Assembly: GCA_014584575.1 (NCBI GenBank)
Contig: JACTMP010000011.1
Span: forward strand, 1-64,000
DNA length: 64,000 nucleotides
Source of the DNA: Chloroflexota bacterium
GTDB lineage: Bacteria > Chloroflexota > Anaerolineae > Promineifilales > Promineifilaceae
Reading direction: 5' to 3'
Shown piece by piece: positions 18,841 through 27,648 of this stretch. The translations under genes and the position numbers were made by a program. Within the stretch, counting starts at the first letter, position 1; each line of letters opens with the position of its first letter. Under the pieces are notes generated by a model, which was not told the origin of the DNA, ran no database searches, and saw nothing but the letters and a program-made list of their open reading frames with translations.

Positions 18841-20148
18841 ATGGCAGCTTTTCATTATCAGGACAATCAACTTCATTGTGAAAATGTGTCGCTGGCGGCG
18901 CTGGCTACGGCCGTAGGCACACCCCTCTATGTTTACAGCCAGGCCGAATTGCAAGCGCGAGCGGCGGCGTTTGTGACCTCTGCTCCCGGCGCCCTGCCCT
19001 GTTACGCCATCAAAGCGAACAATAACCCGGCCATTTTGCGCCTGTTAGCCAACGCGGGACTGGGCGCGGACGTGACCAGCGGCGGCGAACTGTTTCTGGC
19101 GCTGCACGCCGGATTTCCCCCAGACAAAATCATCTTTTCGGGCGTGGGCAAACGGCGTGACGAAATTGAGATGGCGCTGGATAATGGCATTCGCGCCTTG
19201 CACGTGGAGTCGGCGATGGAATTAGAAGCGATTGCCGCCATCGCCAGCGAACGGCAGACTGTGGCCGACATTGGTGTGCGTGTGAACCCGGACATTCACG
19301 CGGAAACACATCCCTACATGACCACCGGCGAAAAGTGGCACAAATTTGGCGTGGCTCCAGAAACGGCCGTCACCCTCCTGCACACCGCCCGCGAACATCC
19401 CTACCTGCACCCGGTTGGTCTGGCGGCGCATATCGGTTCGCAGATTACGGCCGTGCCCCCCTTTGTGCAGTCCGCCCACTTCCTGGTGCAGATGGCCGAT
19501 GAATTAGCCAGCAGTGGCATTCGGTTGGCGTATGTGGATGTGGGTGGGGGATTGGGGATTGATTATGGCGATTGGGAGATAAAGAGATTGAGAGATTCAG
19601 ACCAGCATCAATCGCCCAATCTCCTGATCTCCCAATCTCCCAGTATCTTTGAGTGGGTCACGGCCGTAACCGAACCCATTCTCGCTGCCGGTTATGGCGT
19701 GGTCATGGAGCCAGGCCGGGCCATTGTGGGGCCAACGGGCTGCCTGCTCAGCCACGTCACCTACACCAAAAGTCAGGGGGGGACGCAGTTTGCCATTGTG
19801 GACGCGGGCATGAGCGACCTGATTCGCCCCACCCTGTATGACGCCTACCACCCTGTTTTACCCATCAGTCAACCGGCAGAAGATACCACTAACTCAGCCT
19901 ACACCGTCGTCGGCCCCATTTGTGAAACGGGTGACTGGCTGGCCAAAGACCGCTCCCTGCCCACGCTACAGCCCGGCGACCTGCTGGCGATCATGCAGGC
20001 TGGCGCTTATGGTTATGCCATGGCGTCGAACTATAACGGCCGTCTCAAACCTGCCGAACTCCTGGTAAACGGCGACCACTATTCGCTCATTCGCAAACGG
20101 CAGGATTACACCCACCTGCTCGATGGCTGTCAAGCACCTATACCATGA
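18841..20148 (+). CDS. lysA: Diaminopimelate decarboxylase with repeat-derived insertion
   Basis: ATG at 18841 (MAAFHYQDN) is used because the in-frame sequence upstream is repeat; no good ribosome site is visible. 435 residues, fold-type III PLP decarboxylase converting meso-diaminopimelate to lysine. PLP lysine in YAIKANNNP (K58); GGGLGIDY glycine loop; CETGDW catalytic cysteine motif (substrate binding across the dimer); EPGRAIVG. After GGGLGIDYG, residues about 243-270 (WEIKRLRDSDQHQ and LLISQSPS) come from a GAGATT/CAATCTCC inverted repeat in the DNA; this position is a loop in the family and length varies there. The stop overlaps the next start (ATGA). Confidence 0.93.
   Translation: MAAFHYQDNQLHCENVSLAALATAVGTPLYVYSQAELQARAAAFVTSAPGALPCYAIKANNNPAILRLLANAGLGADVTSGGELFLALHAGFPPDKIIFSGVGKRRDEIEMALDNGIRALHVESAMELEAIAAIASERQTVADIGVRVNPDIHAETHPYMTTGEKWHKFGVAPETAVTLLHTAREHPYLHPVGLAAHIGSQITAVPPFVQSAHFLVQMADELASSGIRLAYVDVGGGLGIDYGDWEIKRLRDSDQHQSPNLLISQSPSIFEWVTAVTEPILAAGYGVVMEPGRAIVGPTGCLLSHVTYTKSQGGTQFAIVDAGMSDLIRPTLYDAYHPVLPISQPAEDTTNSAYTVVGPICETGDWLAKDRSLPTLQPGDLLAIMQAGAYGYAMASNYNGRLKPAELLVNGDHYSLIRKRQDYTHLLDGCQAPIP
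19568..19653. repeat. GAGATTG/CAATCTC inverted repeat inside lysA
   Basis: GATTGGGAGATAAAGAGATTG units are followed by CAATCTCCTGATCTCCCAATC units, reading through lysA without breaking the frame. Compare the intergenic copies at 23484 and 39575. Confidence 0.88.
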
Positions 20149-21179
20149 AATTTGGACCAATACCCACAGCGCAAGCCATTGGCAAGATTCTCGGCCATAA
20201 CATTGCCGGGGCCGACGGCCGTCGCCTCTTCCGTAAAGGCCATCCCCTAACCGCCGCCGATGTGGACATCTTGCTTTCATCGGGGCGTCCCGTGATATAT
20301 GTGGCTGAACTGGAAGCGGATGACGTGAGCGAAAACGAAGCAGCGCGGCGTGTAGCCGCGGCCGTGACCGGCAACGGCTTATCGCTCACCGGGCCGGCCA
20401 CCGGGCGGGTTAACCTGAAAGCGGCCACCGTGGGCATCTTGCGGGTGGATGCAGCGCGGCTGGCCCGCCTCAATTCTCAAGAAGGCATCACCCTGGCCAC
20501 ATTGGCGACGAACACGGCCGTTCACCCCCGCAAAATTGTCGCCACCGTCAAAGTCATCCCCTATGCCGTGCCAGAAACAGCGGTCACGGCCGTGGAAACC
20601 ATTGCCGCCGAAACCGGGCCATTGATCAACATCACACCGCTGCCCGCTCACCGCGTCGCCCTTATCCTCTCCGGTTCACCGGCTGCCCGGTCACGCATCG
20701 TAGACAGCTTCCCCCCCCCCATTCGCAACCGGCTGGAAGCGCTGGGCAGTGCGCTGGCAACGGTAGACTTTGTCCCCCTGGAAGACGAAACGGGAGAGAT
20801 GGAACTGGCGCAGCGGCTGGCCGAACGAGTACAAAACAGCGCCGAACTGGTCATTCTGGCCGGTGAAACTGCCATCATGGATCGGTATGACATTGCCCCT
20901 CGCGCCGTAGCGCGCGCCGGCGGCGTCGTCACCTGTTTTGGCGCGCCGGTTGACCCGGGGAATCTGCTGATGCTGGCCTATATGGGGAGAATTCCGGTAT
21001 TGGGCGCGCCTGGCTGTGTCCGCAGCCCAAAACCGAACATTGTTGACCTGGTGCTGCCGCGTCTGCTGGCGGGCGACCGACTAACACAGATAGATATTGT
21101 CAATCTGGGGCATGGGGGACTGCTAGAAGATGTGGCGGAACGGCCGTTGCCGCGCAGCCGGGCGACCAGTAATCGGTAA
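20145..21179 (+). CDS. Molybdopterin-binding protein (MoeA/MogA-like domain)
   Basis: A 344-residue protein starting in the ATGA overlap with lysA. The N-terminal half (1-150) has FGPIPTAQAIGKILGHNI and resembles the molybdopterin-binding-like proteins next to molybdenum hydroxylase genes; the C-terminal half (about 165-330) has the MoCF_biosynth fold with VALILSGSP, VILAGETAIMDRYD and GAPVDPGNLLMLAYMG. Probable role: binding of molybdopterin or a nucleotide in Mo-cofactor handling. No molybdoenzyme gene is in the window and coupling to lysA is unexpected. The terminal residues SNR and the TAA stop are read from a GGTAATC repeat. Confidence 0.7.
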   Translation: MKFGPIPTAQAIGKILGHNIAGADGRRLFRKGHPLTAADVDILLSSGRPVIYVAELEADDVSENEAARRVAAAVTGNGLSLTGPATGRVNLKAATVGILRVDAARLARLNSQEGITLATLATNTAVHPRKIVATVKVIPYAVPETAVTAVETIAAETGPLINITPLPAHRVALILSGSPAARSRIVDSFPPPIRNRLEALGSALATVDFVPLEDETGEMELAQRLAERVQNSAELVILAGETAIMDRYDIAPRAVARAGGVVTCFGAPVDPGNLLMLAYMGRIPVLGAPGCVRSPKPNIVDLVLPRLLAGDRLTQIDIVNLGHGGLLEDVAERPLPRSRATSNR

Positions 21180-21205
21180 TCGGTGATGGGTTATCGGTGC
21201 GCCGA
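21166..21205. repeat. GGTAATC repeat at gene end
   Basis: AGTAATCGGTAATCGGTGATG and ATCGGTG units. The first TAA is the stop codon of the molybdopterin-binding gene. Confidence 0.8.
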
Positions 21206-21219
21206 TCACGCCCTTCTCT

Positions 21220-22674
21220 TTACTCCCGTGAAATAACGCCCGCTTTTTCCAGGGGGTGCAGCCCATGTTGTTTCAGGGCGGGGGCATCATCGCCGGGCAG
21301 CATTTTGCCGGGATTGGCAATTTCCAAAGGGTCAAACTGGCGGCGCAGGGCGACCATCACATCCAGGTCATCTTCACTGAACTGGTGCGGCATGTATTCC
21401 CGTTTTTCCATGCCAACGCCATGCTCGCCGGTAATCGAGCCGCCCAATGCAATGCACTTGCGCAAAATTTTGCCCGCGCATTCTTCGGCTAATTCAAGCT
21501 GACCGGGCACACGGCCGTCATACAAAATCAACGGGTGCAAATTGCCATCGCCCGCATGGAACACGTTGGCAATGCCCAGGCCATACTCCCGGCTCAGGTT
21601 GTGAATGAAGGCCAATGCTTCCCCCAAATGAGTGCGCGGCACCACCCCGTCCTGCACCACATAATCGGGACTCAGCCGTCCCACGGCCGAAAACGCCCCC
21701 TTACGCCCTTTCCAAATCGCCACCCGCTCGGCCTCGCTGTTGGCGACACGAATCTCATACGCGCCGGACGCTTCGATCAACGGCCGTAAGGCCACAAACT
21801 CCCGCTCCACCTGCGCCGCCTCCCCTTCCAACTCCACAATCAGCAGCGCCTCGGCATCCTGGGGGTATCCGGCATGAACGGCCGCTTCCGCCGCCTTGAT
21901 CGCCAGCCGATCCATGATCTCGATGGCCCCCGGCAACAACCCGGAAGCCACCACCTGGGCCACCGCTTCCCCGGCCGTCTGCACATCGTGGTATGCGGCC
22001 AACACCGTGCGGTACAGTTCCGGCTTGGGCAGCAGCCGCACGGTAATTTCTAGCGCAATGCCAAACAACCCTTCCGACCCCACAAACAGGCCAATCCAGT
22101 CCGGGCCGACGCCCACACCTTCGGCGCTTTCGCTGCCAAATTCCACGATCTCGCCATCGGCCAACACCGCCTTGAGGCGCAAAATGTGGTTGCTGGTCAT
22201 GCCATATTTCAGGCAGTGCGCGCCGCCAGAGTTGAAGGCGATATTGCCGCCGATTGTGCAGATGGATTGGCTGGAGGGGTCAGGCGCATAATACAAACCA
22301 TGCGCGGCGACGGCCTGGGAGATGTGTAAATTGACGACGCCGGGCTGGACAACGGCCGTGCGCTGGGCTACATCCACCCGCAAAATCTTGTTCAGCCGGT
22401 TCAGCCCAATAACAATACCGTCGGCCACCGGCAGTGAACCGCCGGACAGGCTGGTGCCGCTGCCCCGCGCCACAAAGGGCACACCAAACGTATGGCACAG
22501 GCGCACCGTCTCCACCACCTCGGCTTCCGTTTCCGGCAGCGCCACCGCCAATGCCTGCCGCCGAAAACCGGTCAGCGCGTCCGACTCATACGCCACCTTC
22601 GCCGCGCCGCCAGTTAACAACCGCTGCGCCGGATACAATTTTGCCAATGCCTGTAAAAATTCGCCCTCGTTCAT
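21220..22674 (-). CDS. glcD: FAD-linked oxidase, GlcD family (glycolate/lactate oxidase subunit)
   Basis: A 484-residue VAO-type flavoprotein. The FAD-binding PCMH domain (about 35-215) has [15 protein letters not shown]; the C-terminal cap/oxidase domain ends with [14 protein letters not shown], the diagnostic GlcD/D-LDH signature. It oxidises 2-hydroxy acids such as glycolate or D-lactate, passing electrons to partner Fe-S proteins. Divergent from a LutA/GlcF-like Fe-S gene 100 bp away, which fits a shared function. A -10-like TATAAT on the minus strand at 22721-22716 lies upstream without a good -35. Confidence 0.88.
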   Translation of the reverse strand: MNEGEFLQALAKLYPAQRLLTGGAAKVAYESDALTGFRRQALAVALPETEAEVVETVRLCHTFGVPFVARGSGTSLSGGSLPVADGIVIGLNRLNKILRVDVAQRTAVVQPGVVNLHISQAVAAHGLYYAPDPSSQSICTIGGNIAFNSGGAHCLKYGMTSNHILRLKAVLADGEIVEFGSESAEGVGVGPDWIGLFVGSEGLFGIALEITVRLLPKPELYRTVLAAYHDVQTAGEAVAQVVASGLLPGAIEIMDRLAIKAAEAAVHAGYPQDAEALLIVELEGEAAQVEREFVALRPLIEASGAYEIRVANSEAERVAIWKGRKGAFSAVGRLSPDYVVQDGVVPRTHLGEALAFIHNLSREYGLGIANVFHAGDGNLHPLILYDGRVPGQLELAEECAGKILRKCIALGGSITGEHGVGMEKREYMPHQFSEDDLDVMVALRRQFDPLEIANPGKMLPGDDAPALKQHGLHPLEKAGVISRE

Positions 22675-22724
22675 CTGTTTGCCCCTTCTGCGGCTCGCCA
22701 GTATACTGCCCCGTTATTATACCT

Positions 22725-22772
22725 GTAAACGGTAATCAGTTAACCGATTACCGATTACCGATAACCGATTAC
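22725..22772. repeat. GGTAATC/GATTACC inverted repeat between glcD and lutA-like gene
   Basis: TAAACGGTAATCAGTTAACC followed by GATTACCGATTACCGATAACC. It lies in the divergent promoter region. Confidence 0.75.
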
Positions 22773-22773
22773 C

Positions 22774-23508
22774 ATGAACAAAGTCGCCTTATGTGTTACC
22801 TGCATTGTAGACCAGATCATGCCGGAAGTGGGCGTGGCGGCGGTGAAGCTGCTGCGCCGCGCCGGGTATGAGGTGGAATTTCCGGCGGCGCAGACGTGCT
22901 GTGGGCAGCCTTTTTTTAACAGCGGTTTTGCGCCCCAGGCGCGTGACCTGGCCAAACGGGCCATCGAGATTTTTGAGCCGTATGAAGCGGTGGTGCTGCC
23001 CAGCGGCTCTTGCACGACGATGATGCGCCTGGAATATGCCCACTTGCTGGCGGATGATGCGGCATGGCACGGCCGTGCCCAATCATTAGCCGCCAAAACC
23101 TTTGAACTGGGCGAGTTTCTGGTGCAGCAGGCGGGCTGGCAGCCCATCGCAAACGATTCTGCCCCCAGCGTCACCTATCACGATTCCTGCCATATGTGTC
23201 GGTTGTTGGGGTTGGGGGGTGATTCGCGGCAGTTGCTCACGGCCGTCGGCTGCACTCTGCACGAGATGGCCGAAGCCGACCGTTGCTGCGGCTTTGGCGG
23301 CCTCTTTTCGCTGCGGATGCCAGAAGTGAGTAACGCGATGACGGCCGTGAAATTGGACAATGCCGCCCAAACCAACGCCGACATCCTGGTCACGGCCGAC
23401 CCCGGCTGCCTGATGCAAATGCGTGGACTGGCTGCTGAAGGCCAGCGCCTGGAACATCTGGCAACTGTGCTGGCAGCGAATTTGGAGAGTGGGAGATTAG
23501 GAGATTAG
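22774..23508 (+). CDS. lutA: (Fe-S)-binding protein with two CCG domains, LutA/GlcF-like
   Basis: A 244-residue protein with two cysteine-rich CCG domains: QTCCGQPFFNSG (about 46-57) and CHMCRLLG ... RCCGFGGLFS (about 135-185), the pattern of LutA/YkgE, HdrB and GlcF that ligates a 4Fe-4S cluster. LutA acts in lactate oxidation with LutB/LutC, which are absent here; next to glcD it may instead be that enzyme's electron acceptor. Start ATG immediately follows a CCGATTA repeat. The C-terminal residues ESGRLGD and the TAG stop are read from a GGAGATTAG repeat. Confidence 0.8.
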   Translation: MNKVALCVTCIVDQIMPEVGVAAVKLLRRAGYEVEFPAAQTCCGQPFFNSGFAPQARDLAKRAIEIFEPYEAVVLPSGSCTTMMRLEYAHLLADDAAWHGRAQSLAAKTFELGEFLVQQAGWQPIANDSAPSVTYHDSCHMCRLLGLGGDSRQLLTAVGCTLHEMAEADRCCGFGGLFSLRMPEVSNAMTAVKLDNAAQTNADILVTADPGCLMQMRGLAAEGQRLEHLATVLAANLESGRLGD

Positions 23509-23577
23509 GAGATTAGGAGATCAGGAGATTGGCAGACTCATTCTCTCAATCTCCCAATCTCTCAATCTCAAATTCAC
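23484..23577. repeat. GGAGATTA heptads as an inverted pair
   Basis: GGGAGATTAGGAGATTAGGAG units, then TCTCTCAATCTCCCAATCTC units, capable of a long hairpin between lutA and the MFS gene. Confidence 0.88.
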
Positions 23578-23580
23578 AAA

Positions 23581-24753
23581 ATGGCAGTTACCGAGACCCC
23601 CTTCATCCAGGCACGGCCGTACCAGGCCGTCGGCCTCACCCATTTTTCTGTTGACGTGCTGAACAGCAGCCGCAACCTGCTCATCGCGCTGCTGGCGATT
23701 GCCCTGGGGCTGACGAATGCGCAGGTGGGCATCACCCTACTGCTGTACAACGTGGGCGCGTCGCTGTCGCAGCCGCTTTTTGGCTGGCTGGCCGACCGCA
23801 TTGGCCCGCGCTGGCTGGTGGTGGGCGGCATGGGCTGGATGACCTTCTTTTTTACGCTGGCCTCCCTGGCCGGTGATTGGCTGGCGCTGGCGGCGTTGAC
23901 GGTGGCCGGTATCGGATCGGGCATGTTTCACCCCGCCGGGACGATGGTGGCCAGCCTGACGAGCCACACCGCCCGCAGCCGGGCGACGGCGGTTTTCTTT
24001 TTTGCCGGGCAGATGGGGCTGTTTATGGGGCCAATTGTGGCCGGTCTGGCGTTGGACTGGCACGGCCGTACCGGTTACACCCTCATCCCCCTCACCACCC
24101 TCTTCGCCTTTGTCTACGGCTGGCTGTGGCTGACTAATGACGCCGCCGGGCTGCACGCCGAAAAAACACAACGCGCCCAGGCCAGAACCGCCCGCGCCAT
24201 TCAACGCCAGGACTGGATTCGGCGTGGTATTCCGCTCACCATCATCATCCTCACCAGCAGCACGGTCAGCATTGCCGCCATCACCTTTGCGCCCAAGCTG
24301 TTCACCGAAGCCGGTTATGCGCAAACACATGTGGGCATCTTGTCCGGGATGTTGATGTTAGGATCGGCGCTGGGGGGTATTGTCGGCGGCGCATTGGGCG
24401 ACCGGATTGCCGGGAAATGGGTAATTCTGGTCGGGATGTTAGGGCTGATTTTGCCCATCTATTGGTACATTCCGGCAGCGGGGCTGGCACAACCGGCGCT
24501 GCTGCTGCTCGCCGGTTTTTTTGCCGGGATGCCACACACGATCCTGGTGCTGAATGTGCAGTCGCTGTTTCCGGGGCGGCGGGCGCTGGCCTCCGGGCTG
24601 GCGCTGGGGCTGATGTTTGCCGGGGGCGCGTTAGGCAGCTACTTCCTGGGGCTGCTGGCCGACCAGATCGGGCTGGCGACGGCATTGCAGTACACGGCCG
24701 TCCTGCCCATCTTCGCCGCCGTGACGGCATTGGTGTTACCAGGACGGCCGTAA
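23581..24753 (+). CDS. MFS transporter, fosmidomycin-resistance (Fsr)-like
   Basis: A 390-residue, 12-helix major facilitator. The first loop carries GWLADRIGPRWLVVGG, matching the MFS motif A (GxLaDrxGrk). The N-terminal pattern HFSVDVLNSSRNLLIALL resembles the Fsr/YfkF subfamily of drug-proton antiporters. Substrate unknown. It begins 3 bp after a repeat hairpin and no ribosome site is visible; ATG at 23581 is the only start compatible with a complete first helix. Confidence 0.8.
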   Translation: MAVTETPFIQARPYQAVGLTHFSVDVLNSSRNLLIALLAIALGLTNAQVGITLLLYNVGASLSQPLFGWLADRIGPRWLVVGGMGWMTFFFTLASLAGDWLALAALTVAGIGSGMFHPAGTMVASLTSHTARSRATAVFFFAGQMGLFMGPIVAGLALDWHGRTGYTLIPLTTLFAFVYGWLWLTNDAAGLHAEKTQRAQARTARAIQRQDWIRRGIPLTIIILTSSTVSIAAITFAPKLFTEAGYAQTHVGILSGMLMLGSALGGIVGGALGDRIAGKWVILVGMLGLILPIYWYIPAAGLAQPALLLLAGFFAGMPHTILVLNVQSLFPGRRALASGLALGLMFAGGALGSYFLGLLADQIGLATALQYTAVLPIFAAVTALVLPGRP

Positions 24754-24757
24754 GACC

Positions 24758-24871
24758 CTATTTACCCTTCATCCGCGCAATTGCATTCACCATCAACATA
24801 AACGCCGTAATCATGCCTAGCATAAAGGCAACGGCCGTAAGGGTGATCAGAGCAGTAAGTGAAATGAGCAT
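24758..24871 (-). CDS. Small single-helix membrane protein (37 residues)
   Basis: ATG at 24871 is preceded by GGAG (9 nt) and the frame runs to TAG at 24758. The predicted protein is a hydrophobic helix (LTALITLTAVAFMLGMI) followed by NAIARMKGK, a basic end typical of cytoplasmic anchoring. It is convergent with the MFS gene, whose stop is only 5 bp away, and precedes no other gene on its strand. No family was recognised; the reading frame, ribosome site and charge pattern are the only support. Confidence 0.5.
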   Translation of the reverse strand: MLISLTALITLTAVAFMLGMITAFMLMVNAIARMKGK

Positions 24872-24879
24872 GGTGCATC

Positions 24880-24930
24880 TCCATTGGGTAATTGGGTAAT
24901 TACGTAATTACCCAATTACTCAATTGCTAA
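24880..24930. repeat. AATTACCC/GGGTAATT repeat
   Basis: TTGGGTAATTGGGTAATTACG followed by TAATTACCCAATTACTCAAT: an inverted pair of 8-bp units. A similar block lies at 51773-51829. Confidence 0.8.
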
Positions 24931-25726
24931 ACATCCCCACCGGTATTGCTCCCATCTGGCTCACCTGAATGGTAGACATGGAGGCCATGTGGAAGATGCG
25001 GCGCAGGCCGGCAGGGTCAAGACCGGCGTCCAGGCCGATGGGGAAGCCAATGGACGCGGCAAGTTGTTGGGCGGGGCTGCTGTTATTCATGCCGCTAAAA
25101 CCGATGGGCTTTTGCAGGCCAAATCCAACCAGCGCCAGCGTGTAAACTTCCTGGCGCAGCAGGTCGGCGGCCGCCCGCTGGATGTCCTGGGCGCGTTGTT
25201 TGGAGACGTTGTCTTCGCCGTCGGTGTAGACGATGACCACGCCGCGCACCATGACGCCGCTGGCGCGCAGTTGTTGGGCATAGAGCACCAGATTGGTCAG
25301 CCCGGCAGCGACAGCATCAAAGAGAGCGGTGCTGCCGCCGGGATCGTATTCTTTCGGCGTCAGGCGCGGTGTATCGGCCAGGGGAATGTAGCCGTGCAAT
25401 GTTTTTACCCGGTCTTCAAAAACAAGGGTGCTCACCAGAATATCATCGGCGACCGGGGAATTGGACATTGCCGCCAGGTAGTCGTCGTTATAGGCGCGGA
25501 TGAGATCGTTGGCGTGGGGGGCCATGGAGCCGCTCATGTCCAGGATATTCATCGCCAGGGTGACGTCGTTGGTCGCCAGCTGATCCAGGGGGGTGTGTAC
25601 GGCCGTCGTCACCGCCACCCCGTTCAAATTGGCAATCACCAGGTCAAGGGTATCGGCCGTCAACCCATCATCTTGCGCCGCTTGAAATAAATCGTCCAGG
25701 TTGCCCAGTCCGTTATTGGTTATCAT
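24920..25726 (-). CDS. von Willebrand factor A-domain protein
   Basis: A 268-residue cytoplasmic protein. The VWA domain (about 55-230) has the MIDAS residues in DMSGSMAP (DxSxS), GGSTALFDAV (Thr) and VYTDGEDN (Asp). VWA proteins bind metal and partners; no signal peptide or helix is visible. ATG at 25726 has TGGAGAA upstream. It ends next to an AATTACCC repeat; the C-terminal residues GMFSN lie just inside the repeat. Confidence 0.82.
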   Translation of the reverse strand: MITNNGLGNLDDLFQAAQDDGLTADTLDLVIANLNGVAVTTAVHTPLDQLATNDVTLAMNILDMSGSMAPHANDLIRAYNDDYLAAMSNSPVADDILVSTLVFEDRVKTLHGYIPLADTPRLTPKEYDPGGSTALFDAVAAGLTNLVLYAQQLRASGVMVRGVVIVYTDGEDNVSKQRAQDIQRAAADLLRQEVYTLALVGFGLQKPIGFSGMNNSSPAQQLAASIGFPIGLDAGLDPAGLRRIFHMASMSTIQVSQMGAIPVGMFSN

Positions 25727-25737
25727 CGTTATTCTCC

Positions 25738-25803
25738 AGAAAGAGATTGGCGATTAGAGATTGGAGATTGGGGCAATCTCTAATCTCCAATCTCTGACCT
25801 CTG
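25738..25803. repeat. GAGATTGG inverted pair
   Basis: AGAGATTGGCGATTAGAGATTG then CAATCTCTAATCTCCAATCTC, a hairpin-forming block between the VWA gene and the cysteine hydrolase gene. Confidence 0.85.
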
Positions 25804-25807
25804 CTCT

Positions 25808-26737
25808 CTAAAACGGCAATTGATCCGTGCTGTTGATAAAATTCACACCCTGCTTTTCAAACTCGGCAAAACGAGCCAGGGCGATGCCGTGAAAGTCCAC
25901 ATCCGGGTGAACAACCGGCGAGGTGCAGTCGCGCAGGAAGTAGATTTTTTGCAGCGCATCCGGGCGGGCGGCGAAATCCTCCACCAGGTCTTCCACCGTT
26001 TCCAACACACAGTGGCTTTCCGCTTCCCCGGCGATGATGACTACATCCGCTTCAGCCAGTGTATCCAGGAATGCCTTGTTTTTGCCACCCATGGGATGGT
26101 TGGGCACGGGCACTTCTGGCTGGATGATGGAGTAATGCTCCGTCAGCGGAATGGTGCCTTTGGTCAGCCAGGTGGGTTGGGTTTTACGCGCCAGACTGTG
26201 CCACAAGATAGCCGAAAACAGTTCCGGGTCCAACGCATTGCCCATGCTGCCAATCATCACATGGTACGGCCAGATGGTGAGCGTCTTTTTGGCCTGCTCC
26301 TCTAGCTGGCGCACATAGTTGGTGGATTGCACCGGCGCCACCAGGGGCCGCCATTTGCCCGCCTTGATGTCTGCATAAGTAATGAGCGTAAATGGGGCCG
26401 GATGATTGCCGTGTTCATCTGCCCACCACGCCGGGTGAAAAATCTGGTGCGGCAGGTGGGAATCGAGCGAGCAGGTGATATTGGTGATGCGGCCGGCATG
26501 GGTGTATATGAATTCAATGGTGCGCTGAATATCCCCCACAGAGCCAGGCACAAACAGGCTACCATCCGGGTGGCAAAAGTCCACTTGCATGTCAATGATG
26601 ACCAGATGGATATTTTGTTTGTCTTCGGCGGCGGGCGCCAGGTTGGACGCAGCCGCTTCCGCAGCAATCGCCGCATAATCGGGATAATGCAACGTGCCAA
26701 TGCGCTGTGGCCGGTAAAAGGTCGGGAATTGGGTCAT
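25808..26737 (-). CDS. Isochorismatase-like cysteine hydrolase (nicotinamidase family)
   Basis: Start at 26737 (MTQFPTFYRP) with AGGAGAAG upstream; 309 residues, longer than typical nicotinamidases (about 200). Catalytic Asp in LVIIDMQVDFC, SLDSHLPHQIFHP (metal-binding-type D-x-H), and the nucleophile in AGEAESHCV (Cys about 241). Hydrolyses an amide such as nicotinamide; the substrate cannot be fixed, and the insertions suggest a separate subfamily. A very good promoter lies 47 bp upstream. Confidence 0.8.
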   Translation of the reverse strand: MTQFPTFYRPQRIGTLHYPDYAAIAAEAAASNLAPAAEDKQNIHLVIIDMQVDFCHPDGSLFVPGSVGDIQRTIEFIYTHAGRITNITCSLDSHLPHQIFHPAWWADEHGNHPAPFTLITYADIKAGKWRPLVAPVQSTNYVRQLEEQAKKTLTIWPYHVMIGSMGNALDPELFSAILWHSLARKTQPTWLTKGTIPLTEHYSIIQPEVPVPNHPMGGKNKAFLDTLAEADVVIIAGEAESHCVLETVEDLVEDFAARPDALQKIYFLRDCTSPVVHPDVDFHGIALARFAEFEKQGVNFINSTDQLPF

Positions 26738-26783
26738 GGGCTTCTCCTTTGGTGTCATTTATACACTAAATTGAACTGCGGGC

Positions 26784-26812
26784 AGTATAGTGTAATTCTG
26801 ACACTTTGTCAA
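26784..26812 (-). promoter_or_regulatory. Consensus sigma-70 promoter of cysteine hydrolase gene
   Basis: On the minus strand TTGACA (26812-26807), 17-bp spacer, TATACT (26789-26784). A GTGTCA/TGTAAT sequence in the spacer is unremarkable. Confidence 0.8.
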
Positions 26813-26868
26813 GAGTAAAAATCTGTTTGCAGACATTTACCACAGTTTGGTGTAAAATAGTCAACATA

Positions 26869-27648
26869 ATGCAGACGAACCAAGAAAACTCCTGGCAACT
26901 CGATTCATCCTGGCTGCACCTGCTATTGGCAAATATCCGCATTGTGGTCTTTTTGGTAGCTTCTTTGGCGGGTATGCTGCTGGTGTATTGGTATTTCAGC
27001 CCAGAAGAGGCTACGGCGGAGATTATTGCCGCCACCACGCAGGGTCGCCTGGCAGCCCCCATTTACAAAGCAGTTCCAGAGCAGCCGGTATTGCAGCGGC
27101 TGGCCCAAAGCCCTGGCCCGCTGCGCATTGGTCTGATTGCCGGGCACAAGGGGTTTGACCCTGGCGCCGTTTGCCCGGATGGTCTGACCGAAGCGCAAAT
27201 TAACGAGAATATCGCCAATCAGGTGGCGGCAGCTTTGCAGGCCGATGGCATCCCCGTAGATATTTTGGAGGAGTTTGATCCCCGTTTGCCGCGTTATGGG
27301 GCTACGGCCGTCGTCTCTATCCATGCCGATTCTTGCGTCTATTACCACGATCAGTTGACCGGCTTTAAGATTGCGGGGTCGTCCTACACCAATTCCTCTG
27401 CTTTGGAGAGTTGTGTCGAACAGGAATACGGCCGTATCACCCAACTGCCCTACCACCCCCACACCATTACTGAACACATGACCGACTACCACGCCTTCCG
27501 CGAAATCCCGCTAGGCGTACCCGCCATCATCATCGAAGTCGGTTTTATGAATTTAGACCGGGACATCCTCACCAACCGCAGCGATCTGCTTGCCACTGGC
27601 GTCGCCAGCGGCATTCAATGTTACCTGAGCCAGTTAGGGGTGCGATGA
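26869..27648 (+). CDS. N-acetylmuramoyl-L-alanine amidase (Amidase_3)
   Basis: ATG at 26869 (MQTNQENSW); an in-frame earlier ATG at 26806 would sit within the divergent promoter region. 259 residues: one signal anchor helix (about 24-42), then the zinc amidase domain (about 82-258) with GLIAGHKGFDPGAV (first zinc His), NEN/INENIA, VSIHADSC (second His) and VPAIIIEVGFMNLDRD (catalytic Glu, EvGF motif). Cleaves the amide between MurNAc and stem peptide outside the membrane. The stop overlaps the next start (ATGA), so it is coupled to the L,D-transpeptidase. Confidence 0.9.
   Translation: MQTNQENSWQLDSSWLHLLLANIRIVVFLVASLAGMLLVYWYFSPEEATAEIIAATTQGRLAAPIYKAVPEQPVLQRLAQSPGPLRIGLIAGHKGFDPGAVCPDGLTEAQINENIANQVAAALQADGIPVDILEEFDPRLPRYGATAVVSIHADSCVYYHDQLTGFKIAGSSYTNSSALESCVEQEYGRITQLPYHPHTITEHMTDYHAFREIPLGVPAIIIEVGFMNLDRDILTNRSDLLATGVASGIQCYLSQLGVR

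Noticed and set aside
22695..22730. Promoter for glcD with TATAAT and TATACT
   Set aside because: Both -10-like hexamers are in the divergent gap but no matching -35 hexamer is present, so only mentioned, not called.
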